NCBI RefSeq assembly: GCF_963457605.1
Contig: NZ_OY735139.1
Span: 3,688,001-3,752,000, forward strand
Direction: 5' to 3'
From: an uncultured Gellertiella sp.
GTDB taxonomy: Bacteria; Pseudomonadota; Alphaproteobacteria; Rhizobiales; Rhizobiaceae
Length of the DNA stretch: 64,000 nucleotides
The notes beneath the pieces were generated by a model, which was not told the DNA's origin, made no database searches, and saw only the letters and a list, made by a program, of their open reading frames with translations. A program made the position numbers and the translations under genes. Positions 48,092 to 56,541 of this stretch are shown piece by piece; position 1 is the stretch's first letter; every line of letters begins with the position of its first letter.

Positions 48092-48130
48092 CCGTCGTCT
48101 GGCGACGACAGATTCGTCGCCAGACGACGG
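48092..48130. repeat. 17-bp perfect inverted repeat
   Basis: CCGTCGTCTGGCGACGA (48092-48108), loop CAGAT, and the exact complement (48114-48130). It sits in the 290-bp gap between fumarase and the diguanylate cyclase gene. No T run follows on either strand, so a standard terminator is not indicated. Confidence 0.85.
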
Positions 48131-48165
48131 TGCGAGATTTAAGTATAAAACATATCGATTATTAC

Positions 48166-49773
48166 TTATCCCAAATTCAGTTCCTGAAAGAAATCATTGC
48201 CCTTGTCGTCGATCACGATAAAGGCCGGGAAATTCTCCACTTCGATCTTCCAGACGGCTTCCATGCCAAGCTCGGGATATTCCAGCACCTCGACCTTGCG
48301 GATGCAGTCCTGGGCAAGGCGGGCAGCCGGGCCGCCGATGGAGCCGAGGTAAAAGCCGCCATGCGCCTTGCAGGCATCGCGCACCGAACGCGAGCGGTTG
48401 CCCTTGGCAAGCATCACCATCGAGCCGCCGAAGGACTGGAACTGGTCGACATAGCTGTCCATCCGCCCGGCGGTCGTCGGGCCGAAGGAGCCCGAGGCAA
48501 AGCCCGCAGGCGTCTTGGCCGGACCGGCATAATAGACCGGGTGGTTCTTCATGTAGTCCGGCATGCCTTCGCCCCGCTCCAGCCGCTCGCGGATCTTCGA
48601 ATGGGCGAGGTCGCGGGCGACGATGATCGTGCCGGTCAGCGACAGCCGGGTTTTCACCGGATGGCGGGAGAGTTCGGCGAGAATGGCGCTCATCGGCTGG
48701 TTGAGATCGATCTTCACCACCGAGTCCGACATCTTCTTCTCGTCCACCTCCGGCATGTACCGGGCCGGATTGGTTTCGAGCTGTTCGAGATAGATGCCGT
48801 CGCGGGTGATCTTGCCCATCGCCTGCCGGTCGGCGGAACAGGAAACGCCAAGCCCGATGGGCAGCGATGCGCCGTGGCGGGGGAGGCGGATGACGCGGAC
48901 GTCATGGCAGAAATACTTGCCGCCAAACTGGGCGCCGACGCCCATCTGCTGGGTCAGCTTGTGGATTTCCTTTTCCATCTCCAGATCGCGGAAGGCATGG
49001 CCGCTTTCCGAACCCGATGTCGGCAGGCTGTCGAGATAGCGGGTGGAGGCGAGTTTCACCGTCTTCAGCGTCATTTCCGCCGAAGTGCCGCCGATGACGA
49101 TGGAGAGATGATAGGGCGGGCAGGCCGACGTGCCGAGCGTCAGGATCTTTTCCTTGAGGAAATCGATCATCCGGTCATGGGTCAGCAGTGAGGGCGTGCC
49201 CTGGTAGAGATAGGTCTTGTTGGCCGAGCCGCCGCCCTTGGCGACGAACAGGAACTTGTAGGCATCCGTGCCCTCCTCGTAGAGGTCGATCTGGGCGGGC
49301 AGGTTGTTGCGGGTGTTCTTCTCCGAAAACATCGAGAGGGGCGCAAGCTGCGAATAGCGCAGGTTCTTCTTCTCGTAGGCATCGAGCACGCCTCTCGCCA
49401 GCGCCTCGTAATCACCGCCTTCCGTCCAGACGCGGCGACCCTTCTTGCCCATGATGATCGCCGTGCCGGTATCCTGGCACATCGGCAGCACGCCGCCTGC
49501 GGCAATATTGGCATTCTTCATCAGGTCATAGGCGACGAAGCGGTCGTTTTCGGTGGCTTCGGGATCGCTGAGGATCGAGGCAAGCTGCTTCAGGTGGCCG
49601 GGACGCAGGAGATGGTTGATATCGGCAAAGGCCGCCTCCGCCAGCAGCCGCAAGCCTTCCGGCTCGACGGTCAGAACCTCCTGGCCCTTGAACGTGTCGA
49701 CCGAGACATGGTCGCTGGAAAGCTTGCGATAGGGGGTGGTGTCTTCGCCGAGGGGAAACAGATCATCAGCCAT
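48166..49773 (-). CDS. fumA: Class I (iron-sulfur) fumarate hydratase
   Basis: Interconverts fumarate and malate in the TCA cycle with a [4Fe-4S] cluster. The 535-residue protein has the N-terminal alpha region ([17 protein letters not shown], cluster Cys), [18 protein letters not shown] and [10 protein letters not shown] with the other cluster cysteines, and the C-terminal beta region ([20 protein letters not shown]). This is the single-chain FumA/FumB form. ATG 49773 ([11 protein letters not shown]); the frame extends 31 codons upstream into unconserved Arg-rich sequence. Downstream lies a strong palindrome (48092); upstream a 749-bp repeat-rich gap. Confidence 0.95.
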   Translation of the reverse strand: MADDLFPLGEDTTPYRKLSSDHVSVDTFKGQEVLTVEPEGLRLLAEAAFADINHLLRPGHLKQLASILSDPEATENDRFVAYDLMKNANIAAGGVLPMCQDTGTAIIMGKKGRRVWTEGGDYEALARGVLDAYEKKNLRYSQLAPLSMFSEKNTRNNLPAQIDLYEEGTDAYKFLFVAKGGGSANKTYLYQGTPSLLTHDRMIDFLKEKILTLGTSACPPYHLSIVIGGTSAEMTLKTVKLASTRYLDSLPTSGSESGHAFRDLEMEKEIHKLTQQMGVGAQFGGKYFCHDVRVIRLPRHGASLPIGLGVSCSADRQAMGKITRDGIYLEQLETNPARYMPEVDEKKMSDSVVKIDLNQPMSAILAELSRHPVKTRLSLTGTIIVARDLAHSKIRERLERGEGMPDYMKNHPVYYAGPAKTPAGFASGSFGPTTAGRMDSYVDQFQSFGGSMVMLAKGNRSRSVRDACKAHGGFYLGSIGGPAARLAQDCIRKVEVLEYPELGMEAVWKIEVENFPAFIVIDDKGNDFFQELNLG

Positions 49774-50522
49774 GAGAGGGCCCTTGTTGTCTGGGGCGCG
49801 CCAAAGGCAGCGCCGGGAGCGGTGCGGTCGCGAAAAGCGGTGAGGATGGAATAGGCGGCGGCGCACGGAATTGCAATCCGTCGGCGAGACCGGCAGGCCA
49901 GCCGCTTCAAGTGGTCGCGGCCGCAGAAATTGTGTGCAATCTCCCTGAAATTCACTTCACTGAAATACACTTCGTGGTAGGTTTCGCCTTGGGAGGATGC
50001 GGAAAATCATCGTGCCGGGGCTTATACCAAGGATCACTGATGGGAACCCATTCGACCGGATCGATTTTGGCTTGCGGCCAGGAGAAAACCGCAGTCGGAC
50101 CTACCGGTCCGGCGAGGATTTTCGACGCCGTCCGCAAGTCAAAAGCGACCGGCCCTCCGGGGGGCGTGGAATTCGGCCACCGGAGGGCGTCGAAATCCTC
50201 GGTCGATGCTCAAAGCATCGACCTGCGGTATTCTCCTGCCCGGTATCCGTTTCCACGCCATCGAATGGGTTCCCATCAGTGATCCTTGGTATTAGAAACC
50301 CGACAGACAGTACGGTCGTGTCTTTCCCGATACGTCCCGATCCCCTATAGCTTCCTGCCATGTGGCCGGGAGGCCCCGGCCATGTCCAGAACTTCGGTTT
50401 AAAAACCAGGGCGACCGTCTTGTAGAGGTTTTTCGACTTCCGGTCACCGGGGCACCTCTGCACGGCTGCCCCGGTGGTGCCGACCCGCATCCTGGGTTTG
50501 GATCTCCGGTATCACGGGCGCT
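49774..50522. other. 749-bp non-coding region rich in palindromes
   Basis: No credible gene on either strand. It holds a 275-bp nested palindrome (50021-50295), then GGCCGGG/CCCGGCC (50364-50381) and CACCGGGGCA/TGCCCCGGTG (50445-50476). The fumarase promoter must lie at its left end, and the terminator of the dioxygenase gene at its right end may be the 50445-50476 hairpin. Confidence 0.8.
50021..50295. repeat. 275-bp nested palindromic element
   Basis: The outer arms are 35 bp with one mismatch (50021-50055 and 50261-50295; ATACCAAGGATCACTGATGG at the tip). Inside are three further colinear pairs: 50079-50094 with 50223-50238 (16 bp, one mismatch), 50114-50129 with 50186-50200 (GAGGATTT...CGACGCC, one-base bulge), and 50153-50160 with 50180-50187. 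Side hairpins occur at about 50096-50111 (CGGACC/GGTCCG) and 50200-50222 (GGTCGATGC/GCATCGACC). Thus nearly the whole element folds on itself. Confidence 0.85.
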
Positions 50523-51350
50523 TCAGCCGAATTTATAGGCGGAATAGGGTTTCCCGAGGAAATGGGTCTCGAAAATCTTGCGGCCCGCATCCTTGCCCGC
50601 GGCTCCGGCTGCGACGAACAGCGGCACCAGGTGATCATGGTCCGGCACATGACAGGCGCGGGCATCGGGATTGCCGGACCACTGGCCAAGCTGTTCGTTG
50701 CGTGTGCCGGCGTCGGGATTTTCGACCGCGTCCGTCAGCCAGCGGTCAAAGCGGATCGCCTCTGCGACATGATCGGGATCATCGCTGCGGAACTTGCGCA
50801 TGTTGTGATAGCTCATGCCTGAACCGACAATCAGGATATCCTCGTCGCGCAGTTTTTCGAGCGCCGCGCCAAGCTTCAGATGGGTGTCTGCCGACAGGTC
50901 ATTGTCGAGCGAGATCATCACCAGCGGCACATCGGCCTCGGGATAGATCAGCATGAAGGGGACGAAGACCCCATGGTCGAAGCCCCGGTTCTCGTCGCCC
51001 CGGCTCTGGATGCCCGCTTCTGCCAGCACCGCCTGGATGTGGCGGGCGATATCGGGTGCGCCGGGGGCGGGATAGCTGAGTTCATAGGTATGGGGCGGAA
51101 AATTATAGTAGTCGAAAAGCATGCCGGGCCGCGCCGCCGTGCTGACGGTCACCACCGGCTCCTTTTCCCAATGGCCGGAGACGACCAGCACCGCTTTCGG
51201 CTTGTGGCCGATATCGGTCGAGAGCCCGCGCAGGAAGGCCCCCAGCTCATCCCACGGCCCCTTGCCATCGGCGTCCTTCGGAACATCCATGAACGGCCAC
51301 GGTCCACCGCCATGCGGGATGAAATAGACGGGCAGGCGGGATGTGGACAT
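50523..51350 (-). CDS. DODA-type extradiol dioxygenase (LigB/YgiD family)
   Basis: A 275-residue non-heme iron ring-cleaving dioxygenase homologue. Iron ligands can be seen in YFIPHGGGPW (His near residue 12), VVSGHWEKEP and RGFDHGVFVPFMLIYP; the late His is in ACHVPDHDHLVPLFV. The E. coli relative YgiD cleaves L-DOPA, and plant DODA makes betalamic acid; the native substrate here is unknown. ATG 51350 (MSTSRLPVYFIPHGG) has AGGAGCA 9 nt upstream. It is a single-gene unit between the palindrome-rich region and argC. Confidence 0.9.
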   Translation of the reverse strand: MSTSRLPVYFIPHGGGPWPFMDVPKDADGKGPWDELGAFLRGLSTDIGHKPKAVLVVSGHWEKEPVVTVSTAARPGMLFDYYNFPPHTYELSYPAPGAPDIARHIQAVLAEAGIQSRGDENRGFDHGVFVPFMLIYPEADVPLVMISLDNDLSADTHLKLGAALEKLRDEDILIVGSGMSYHNMRKFRSDDPDHVAEAIRFDRWLTDAVENPDAGTRNEQLGQWSGNPDARACHVPDHDHLVPLFVAAGAAGKDAGRKIFETHFLGKPYSAYKFG

Positions 51351-51465
51351 GACTGTTGCTCCTGACAGGATAGTCATGAGGTAGCACAGTCTGATTGTTC
51401 AATCGAGACGACGAAAGTTGTACGGATTGTTCAGGAAAAGGAAACGGAAGGAGAAAGGCGCGCCC

Positions 51466-52398
51466 TCACGCCGACAGCATCAGGTCCATGTTCTGCACCG
51501 CAGCACCCGAGGCACCCTTGCCGAGATTGTCGAGCAGGGCGACGAGGTTGACATGGTCTGAGCCGGGGGTGCCGAAGACGAAGAGATGCATCGTGTCGTG
51601 ACCGGCAAGCTCGACCGCATCGACCCGGGCAAGCTTGCGGCTGTCGGCAAGCGGCATGACCGAGACAATCGACTGGCCGGCATAGTGGGCGGCGAGTGCG
51701 GCATGCAGGCTCTCGATGGAGGCCCCCTTTTCAAGGTCGGCGAGGAACAGCGGCACCTGGACGATCATGCCCTGCGGGAACTTGCCGACCGAAGGGGAAA
51801 ACAGCGGCGCGCGGGCGAGCCTGCCATGCAGGGTCATCTCCGGCACGTGCTTGTGCCTGAGGCTGAGGCCATAGAGGAAATGCGGGCTGTCGATCGCCTC
51901 GGGGTGGCCTGGCTGTTCCATCTGCGCGATCAGCTGCTTGCCACCGCCGGTGTAGCCGGAGACCGCGTTGACGCTGACCGGATAGGCATCGGGCAGGATC
52001 CCTGCCTCGCGCAGCGGCCGCAGCAGTGCAATTGCTCCGGTCGGGTAGCAGCCGGGATTGGCGACATGGCGGCTCGCCCGGATTCTGGCGGCCTGCGCCC
52101 GGTCCATTTCAGCAAAGCCATAGGCCCAGTCCGGGTGAACCCGGTGGGCGGTCGAGGTATCGATGATCCGCACCCGGTTGTTGCCCGACAGCATCGCCAC
52201 GGCTTCGACGGAGGCCTCGTCGGGAAGGCAGAGAATGGCGATGTCGGCGCTGTTCAGCAGATCCTCGCGCATCGCCGCATTGCGCCGTTCGGCCTCCGGG
52301 ATCGACAGCAGCGTCACATCGCGGCGGTCAGCCATGCGGGTGCGGATCTGCAGGCCCGTGGTGCCGTGTTCGCCATCGATGAAGATTTTCGCGCTCAT
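51466..52398 (-). CDS. argC: N-acetyl-gamma-glutamyl-phosphate reductase, type 2
   Basis: Reduces N-acetylglutamyl phosphate to the semialdehyde in arginine synthesis. The 310 residues match the short type 2 (AGPR2) class. Features are [16 protein letters not shown] (NADP-binding N-terminus), the catalytic Cys in [11 protein letters not shown] and HKHVPEM with the active-site His. ATG 52398 ([13 protein letters not shown]) follows AGGGA; the frame opens 7 codons earlier. Argininosuccinate-linked speB lies upstream with a 72-bp gap, and in relatives rpsI-rplM come just before; here about 3.6 kb separates argC from rpsI. Confidence 0.96.
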   Translation of the reverse strand: MSAKIFIDGEHGTTGLQIRTRMADRRDVTLLSIPEAERRNAAMREDLLNSADIAILCLPDEASVEAVAMLSGNNRVRIIDTSTAHRVHPDWAYGFAEMDRAQAARIRASRHVANPGCYPTGAIALLRPLREAGILPDAYPVSVNAVSGYTGGGKQLIAQMEQPGHPEAIDSPHFLYGLSLRHKHVPEMTLHGRLARAPLFSPSVGKFPQGMIVQVPLFLADLEKGASIESLHAALAAHYAGQSIVSVMPLADSRKLARVDAVELAGHDTMHLFVFGTPGSDHVNLVALLDNLGKGASGAAVQNMDLMLSA

Positions 52399-52470
52399 GT
52401 CTTTATCCCTGAATTTCATATACTTGCAGAAACGGGCGGATTCATTTTCTCCGCCCGTTGATTCTGTTTC

Positions 52471-53424
52471 TCAACGGCTGCGGGCAAGCCGCTCCGCCCT
52501 GAGGCCGAGCATATACATCGCGACCGTAGCCCCGGCAATGGCGGTGATGTCGGCATGGTCATAGGCGGGGGCCACCTCGACGATGTCGGACCCCTTGATG
52601 TCGAGCGGGCCGAGCTTGCGCAGCACCGACAGCATCCGCGCCGAGGACGGGCCACCGGCAACCGGCGTGCCGGTACCGGGCGCAAAGGCCGGGTCAAGGC
52701 AATCGATGTCGAAGGTCAGATAGGTCGGGCGGTTGCCGACATGGGCGAGAATCGCATCGGCGATCTGCTGCGCGCTCATGTCCTCGACCTCATGGCCCGG
52801 AATGATCCGGATGCCGAAATCCTCCGGCGCTTCGGTGCGGATGCCGATCTGGATCGAATGTTGCGGATCGATCACCCCTTCGCGCACCGCGCGGCAGACG
52901 AAGGAGCCGTGATCGATGCGCTGGCCATCGTCATCCCAGGTGTCCTGATGCGCATCGAAATGCACCATCGCCAGCGGTCCGTATGTGGCGGCATGGGCCT
53001 TCAAGAGCGGCCAGGTGACGAAATGGTCGCCACCGAGCGACAGCAGATAGGCACCCGAGGCAAGGATGCCCGCCGCTTCGGTTTCGATGGCCGAAGGTGT
53101 AAGGTGATGGTTGCCGTAGTCGAGCAGCACATCGCCATAATCGACAACAGCCATCGCCTCGAACAGGTCGCGGTTGAAGGGATATTGCGGGTCGTTGTCG
53201 AAGATCGCCGAGGCGCGGCGAATGGCCTGCGGCCCGAACCGGGCACCCGGCCGGTTGGAAACGGCGGCGTCAAACGGGATGCCCATCACCACGGCATCGG
53301 TGCCGGTGACATCTTTCGAATATTTCCGCCGCATGAAGGACAGCGTCCCCGCATAGGTCGGGTCCGTCGCCGCGCCACGGATGGCTTTGGCGGTAAAGGC
53401 ATTGTCGATGGTTTTGGAGGCCAT
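52471..53424 (-). CDS. speB: Agmatinase/ureohydrolase
   Basis: A manganese ureohydrolase of 317 residues, releasing urea from agmatine or a related guanidino compound. Metal ligands are in SLGGDHFVTWPLL, HFDAHQDTWDDD and TFDIDCLDPAFAPGTGTP, the three ureohydrolase signatures. The agmatinase assignment rests on overall pattern (SNRPGARFGPQAIR); guanidinobutyrase or guanidinopropionase activity cannot be excluded. ATG 53424 (MASKTIDNAF) begins 2 nt after the stop of the monooxygenase-like gene, so the two are probably cotranscribed, followed by argC. Confidence 0.92.
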   Translation of the reverse strand: MASKTIDNAFTAKAIRGAATDPTYAGTLSFMRRKYSKDVTGTDAVVMGIPFDAAVSNRPGARFGPQAIRRASAIFDNDPQYPFNRDLFEAMAVVDYGDVLLDYGNHHLTPSAIETEAAGILASGAYLLSLGGDHFVTWPLLKAHAATYGPLAMVHFDAHQDTWDDDGQRIDHGSFVCRAVREGVIDPQHSIQIGIRTEAPEDFGIRIIPGHEVEDMSAQQIADAILAHVGNRPTYLTFDIDCLDPAFAPGTGTPVAGGPSSARMLSVLRKLGPLDIKGSDIVEVAPAYDHADITAIAGATVAMYMLGLRAERLARSR

Positions 53425-53426
53425 GC

Positions 53427-53780
53427 TCAGTTCTCGTTCCTGTTGAAACCATAGGCGCGCTCGATCCTGCCGATCCGCACCTGATAATGCTCGTACCAGC
53501 GCTCGCGACCGGTCCGCTGGGCGGCGAGGTGGCTCACCACCTGCTTCCACGCCAGAATGCTCGCCTCATCCTGCCAGTAGGAATTGGTAATGCCGAACCC
53601 GTCGGCACCGCGCAGGCTCTCGATCCCGAGAAATCCCGGCTGCCGGCTCGCCAGCGCCTCCATCTGTTCCGCCATCGCGCCATAGCCATTTTCACCGGGT
53701 GTACGCACCGACGAAAAGGTGACGATGAAATAGGGGGGCGGGGGAAGGTTGGCGTAATGCGGACTGTCTTTGGGTGCCAT
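53427..53780 (-). CDS. Antibiotic biosynthesis monooxygenase-like (ABM/EthD fold) protein
   Basis: A 117-residue ferredoxin-like alpha-beta barrel protein. It shows the ABM pattern: YFIVTFSSVRTPGENGY, then MEALASRQPGFLGIESLRGA and the YWQDEASILAWKQVVSHLAA segment with its conserved W...D..S...W. Members are small oxidoreductases or heme-degrading enzymes, and many have no known activity. ATG 53780 (MAPKDSPHYANLPP) has AGGAGC 7 nt upstream. Upstream extension of the frame has no family character. It is coupled to speB. Confidence 0.88.
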   Translation of the reverse strand: MAPKDSPHYANLPPPPYFIVTFSSVRTPGENGYGAMAEQMEALASRQPGFLGIESLRGADGFGITNSYWQDEASILAWKQVVSHLAAQRTGRERWYEHYQVRIGRIERAYGFNRNEN

Positions 53781-53915
53781 GTCGGTGCTCCTGCATGCGG
53801 CCCGGCATGCAAGCAGATTTTGCAGGCGAGCGAAAGTCCTTGCAGTGGAGACATTAGGGCAGCCGCCTAACGAACGGACGATCGATAGTGCCACAAATTC
53901 TTTCCTGTCTTAGGT

Positions 53916-54050
53916 ATACCCCCACCCCCGCCCCTCCCCACAAGGGGGAGGGAGGCCAGTGGACAACCCAGGCGTTTCTGCGAGTCGTCAGGGTGGCATA
54001 ACGTGTGCTGTCTCCCTCCCCCTTGTGGGGAGGGGTAGGGGTGGGGGTAT
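53916..54050. repeat. 135-bp palindromic repeat with C-rich arms
   Basis: 38-bp inverted arms (53916-53953 and 54013-54050) with two mismatches, rich in CCCCTCCCCACAAGGGGGAG, around a 59-bp loop. Sequences with these arms are common intergenic repeats in rhizobia, by recollection. Confidence 0.85.
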
Positions 54051-54110
54051 GCGCGAGGTAGGGTATCATTGGTTACACACTATGCCGCACCCGTTTTAAG
54101 GTGATTGGCT

Positions 54111-54195
54111 TGCCGCAGCGGAAGCCGCAACTAAAAAAAAGGCGGAACCGGGGTTCCGCCTTTCCTGCATTCCGTCTGTCCGGCGATTAACGCTT
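54111..54195. repeat. Left copy of the rpsI 3'-end/terminator duplication
   Basis: 85 bp matching 55999-56083 at 79 positions; the six differences fall in one 7-bp block (54127-54133). It contains the rpsI terminator hairpin and, on the minus strand, the last two codons and stop of rpsI (AAGCGTTAA). Beyond 54195 similarity ends abruptly. Confidence 0.92.
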
Positions 54196-54351
54196 AGCTA
54201 ATTAGTATCTCTGTAACACATTGTTACTGATATATTTTTAAACACAATCTTCGCCATGTCAAACTTTTGTAAACTTTGTGCTGTGAAACTCCACTACAGC
54301 TGTTAACTAACTGGAACGACTTTTCAAAAGCGCAATTGTGCTCCTATACGT

Positions 54352-54651
54352 TCAGTCTTTCCCAGCGTTAATCCATCGTGTCAAAAGAACAGCAACAATT
54401 AATGAAGGTATAGTGCTACTTAAAACGTGTGATAGGTCAAAAGAAAATGTCCTATCAATGCCCGTGTGCCAAATAAATGGTTCAACTGCAGCAATCAATA
54501 AAAGAACGACAACATCAAATCTAAATCCAAATTCCTTCTTAAAAATTTTGCCAGTCACAAACCCAACAAACCAACCAATCGCCACAAAAATTCCTGCACC
54601 AATAAACCAAGAAATCAACAAAAAAGCCAAACCCAACATACTCAAGTCCAT
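54352..54651 (-). CDS. Small membrane protein of unknown function in AT-rich insert
   Basis: A 99-residue hydrophobic protein with about three membrane helices: LGLAFLLISWFIGAGIFVAI, FDVVVLLLIAAVEPFIW and TIPSLIVAVLLTRWI. I do not recognise a family. ATG 54651 (MDLSMLGLAF) with AAGGG upstream is taken as start; GTG 54660 is the alternative. Codon use is strikingly AT-rich and unlike any neighbour, which, together with its position inside the block bounded by the rpsI-end duplication, marks it as recently acquired DNA. Expression is unproven. Confidence 0.6.
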   Translation of the reverse strand: MDLSMLGLAFLLISWFIGAGIFVAIGWFVGFVTGKIFKKEFGFRFDVVVLLLIAAVEPFIWHTGIDRTFSFDLSHVLSSTIPSLIVAVLLTRWINAGKD

Positions 54652-54736
54652 GCACGTCACCCTTGTTCAAGCAGTAGCTATTCACGCGATGCTAAATTTT
54701 TAACACACTAAGGTCAAGAGAGGTGGCTCGGGAAAT

Positions 54737-55989
54737 CAGGGCAATCGGGTGAATGAGGAGGTGACAAACGCCTGATTTGCTGAATCTGTACCTTTCCTCT
54801 GATTTGCTTTTTGGGGGGTGGTATGGACGATACGGCAGCGATGTGCCCGGCGTTTGAGGAAACGGTTGTTTTTCTGAAGCATTTTGCGGAACTGGAAGAC
54901 CCGCGTCAGCGGGGCAAGGTGGTTTACCCGCTTCAGGAGATTCTGCTGCTATGCCTCACGGCTGTGGTAGCGGGTGCCGAGAGCATCACCGCGATTGCCC
55001 TGTTCGGCGCGAAGAGGCTGGGTTTGCTGCGCCGGTTGGCGGCATTCGAGAATGGAACGCCTGCCCACGACCATCTCGGCGATATTCTGGCCTCGCTCGA
55101 TGCCGAGCAATTCCAGCGTTGTTTCACAACCTGGGTCGCAACCGTCGCCGGCATTCCGGAGGGCGTGATCGCCATTGACGGCAAGACGGTGCGCCGCTCG
55201 CATAACCGGTCCAGGGGGATCGCAGCCATTCATATGGTCTCTGCCTTCGCCGCACGCCAGCGCCTGGTGCTGGGTCAGGTCAAGGTGGCCGAGAAGTCCA
55301 ACGAAATCGTCGCCATCCCCAAACTGCTGGACATGCTGACAATCGAAGGTGCCATCGTGACCATCGACGCGATCGGCTGCCAGCGCGCGGTCGCGCAGAA
55401 GATCGTCGACAAGAAAGCCGATTACGTCCTGGCGCTCAAGGGCAACCAGAGCAGCTTGCAAGAGGACGTCAAACTCTTCGTCGCTGAACAAAAGGCGTGC
55501 GATTTCAAGGACACCGTCGTCAGTCGCGACGAAACCGTCGATGCGGATCATGGCCGCATCGAGACCAGAACAACGACCGTGATCCACGACGCTGCATGGC
55601 TTCGGGAGCGGCATGACTGGCCTGCCTTGAAAAGCGTCGTCATGATCGACACCATCCGGGAAATCGCCGGGGTCCAAACGAGAGAGACGCGCCTCTACAT
55701 CACTTCGCTCAATCTCCCGGCTTGCGCCATCGGTCCGGTCGTCCGGAGCCATTGGACAGTCGAAAACAGCCTGCATTGGGTCATGGATATGACGTTCCGC
55801 GACGACGAATGCCGCGTGCGAACCGATCACGCCCCCGCCAACTTCACAACCATCAAGCACATGGCCCTGAACCTCATCCGGCGCGGAAAGGGCAAGCTGT
55901 CCGTCAATCTCGCCCGACACTCCGCAGCCTGGGACGACGACTTCCTCGTCCGCATCATCACCGGATAATGCGTTCACCCGATTCCCCTG
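54737..55989 (+). mobile_element. ISAs1-family insertion sequence
   Basis: A 1253-bp element bounded by inverted repeats CAGGGCAATCGGGTGAATG (54737) and, at the right end, the complement of CAGGGGAATCGGGTGAACG (ending 55989), matching at 17 of 19 positions. It carries one intact transposase gene. The flanking bases (ctcgggaaat on the left, gtggagtcat on the right) do not form the direct repeat of 8-10 bp usual in this family, so the element has lost or never had a target duplication at this place. Confidence 0.9.
54823..55968 (+). CDS. ISAs1-family transposase
   Basis: A 381-residue DDE transposase, full length. The N-terminal domain reads FLKHFAELEDPRQRGKVVYP, typical of ISAs1 (the H-repeat-associated type). 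The catalytic region shows IAIDGKTVRRSHN, VTIDAIGCQRAVAQKI (second Asp region), YVLALKGNQ and HWTVENSLHWVMDMTFRDD with the glutamate. ATG 54823 follows GGGGGG; TTG 54811 is also open. There is no frameshift or stop, so it could be active. It lies inside the AT-rich insert between the two copies of the rpsI-end duplication. Confidence 0.95.
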   Translation: MDDTAAMCPAFEETVVFLKHFAELEDPRQRGKVVYPLQEILLLCLTAVVAGAESITAIALFGAKRLGLLRRLAAFENGTPAHDHLGDILASLDAEQFQRCFTTWVATVAGIPEGVIAIDGKTVRRSHNRSRGIAAIHMVSAFAARQRLVLGQVKVAEKSNEIVAIPKLLDMLTIEGAIVTIDAIGCQRAVAQKIVDKKADYVLALKGNQSSLQEDVKLFVAEQKACDFKDTVVSRDETVDADHGRIETRTTTVIHDAAWLRERHDWPALKSVVMIDTIREIAGVQTRETRLYITSLNLPACAIGPVVRSHWTVENSLHWVMDMTFRDDECRVRTDHAPANFTTIKHMALNLIRRGKGKLSVNLARHSAAWDDDFLVRIITG

Positions 55990-55998
55990 GTGGAGTCA

Positions 55999-56083
55999 TG
56001 CCGCAGCGGAAGCCACGGACGAAAAAAAGGCGGAACCGGGGTTCCGCCTTTCCTGCATTCCGTCTGTCCGGCGATTAACGCTT
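55999..56083. repeat. Right copy of the rpsI 3'-end/terminator duplication
   Basis: 85 bp overlapping the genuine end of rpsI (stop at 56075-56077) and its terminator, repeated at 54111-54195. It begins 9 bp after the right end of the insertion sequence. Confidence 0.92.
56022..56050 (-). terminator. Rho-independent terminator of rpsI
   Basis: Stem AAGGCGGAAC / GTTCCGCCTT with a 4-nt loop, followed on the minus strand by a run of T. An identical hairpin lies in the left duplicate (54134-54162). Confidence 0.88.
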
Positions 56084-56539
56084 GGAGAACTGGAACGACC
56101 GGCGGGCCTTTGCCTTGCCGTACTTCTTGCGTTCGACGACGCGGCTGTCGCGGGTGAGGAAGCCACCCTTCTTCAGAACCGCGCGCAGGCCCGGCTCGAA
56201 ATAGGTGAGTGCCTTGGAGATGCCGTGACGAACGGCACCGGCCTGGCCGGAAAGACCACCACCGGCAACGGTTGCCACGATGTCGAACTGGCCTTCGCGG
56301 GCAGCAGCGACGATCGGCTGGCGCAGGATCATCTGCAGAACCGGACGGGCGAAATAGGCGGCAAATTCCTTGCCGTTCACGATGATCTTGCCGGAGCCCG
56401 GCTTGACCCATACGCGGGCGACGGCGTTCTTGCGCTTGCCGGTTGCGTAGGAGCGACCGAGCGTGTCAACCTTGCGAACGTGCGCGGGGCTTGCGTCCTG
56501 TGCCGTGGCAAGGTCCTTCAGGGAAGAAAGATCGGCCAT
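56075..56539 (-). CDS. rpsI: 30S ribosomal protein S9
   Basis: A 154-residue small-subunit protein whose C-terminal tail reaches the P-site tRNA. The sequence shows [40 protein letters not shown] and the C-terminal basic end [10 protein letters not shown]. The N-terminal 30 residues ([20 protein letters not shown]) are the extension typical of rhizobial S9. It begins 2 nt after rplM, the universal rplM-rpsI pair. Its last two codons and terminator are duplicated 1.9 kb downstream. Confidence 0.98.
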   Translation of the reverse strand: MADLSSLKDLATAQDASPAHVRKVDTLGRSYATGKRKNAVARVWVKPGSGKIIVNGKEFAAYFARPVLQMILRQPIVAAAREGQFDIVATVAGGGLSGQAGAVRHGISKALTYFEPGLRAVLKKGGFLTRDSRVVERKKYGKAKARRSFQFSKR

Positions 56540-56541
56540 TA

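Larger units (their letters stand above)
53781..54351. other. 571-bp region without genes
   Basis: It holds the 135-bp palindromic repeat (53916-54050), the left copy of the rpsI-end duplication (54111-54195) and the beginning of an AT-rich stretch. No credible gene. The promoter of the monooxygenase-speB-argC genes must lie at its left end. Confidence 0.75.
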
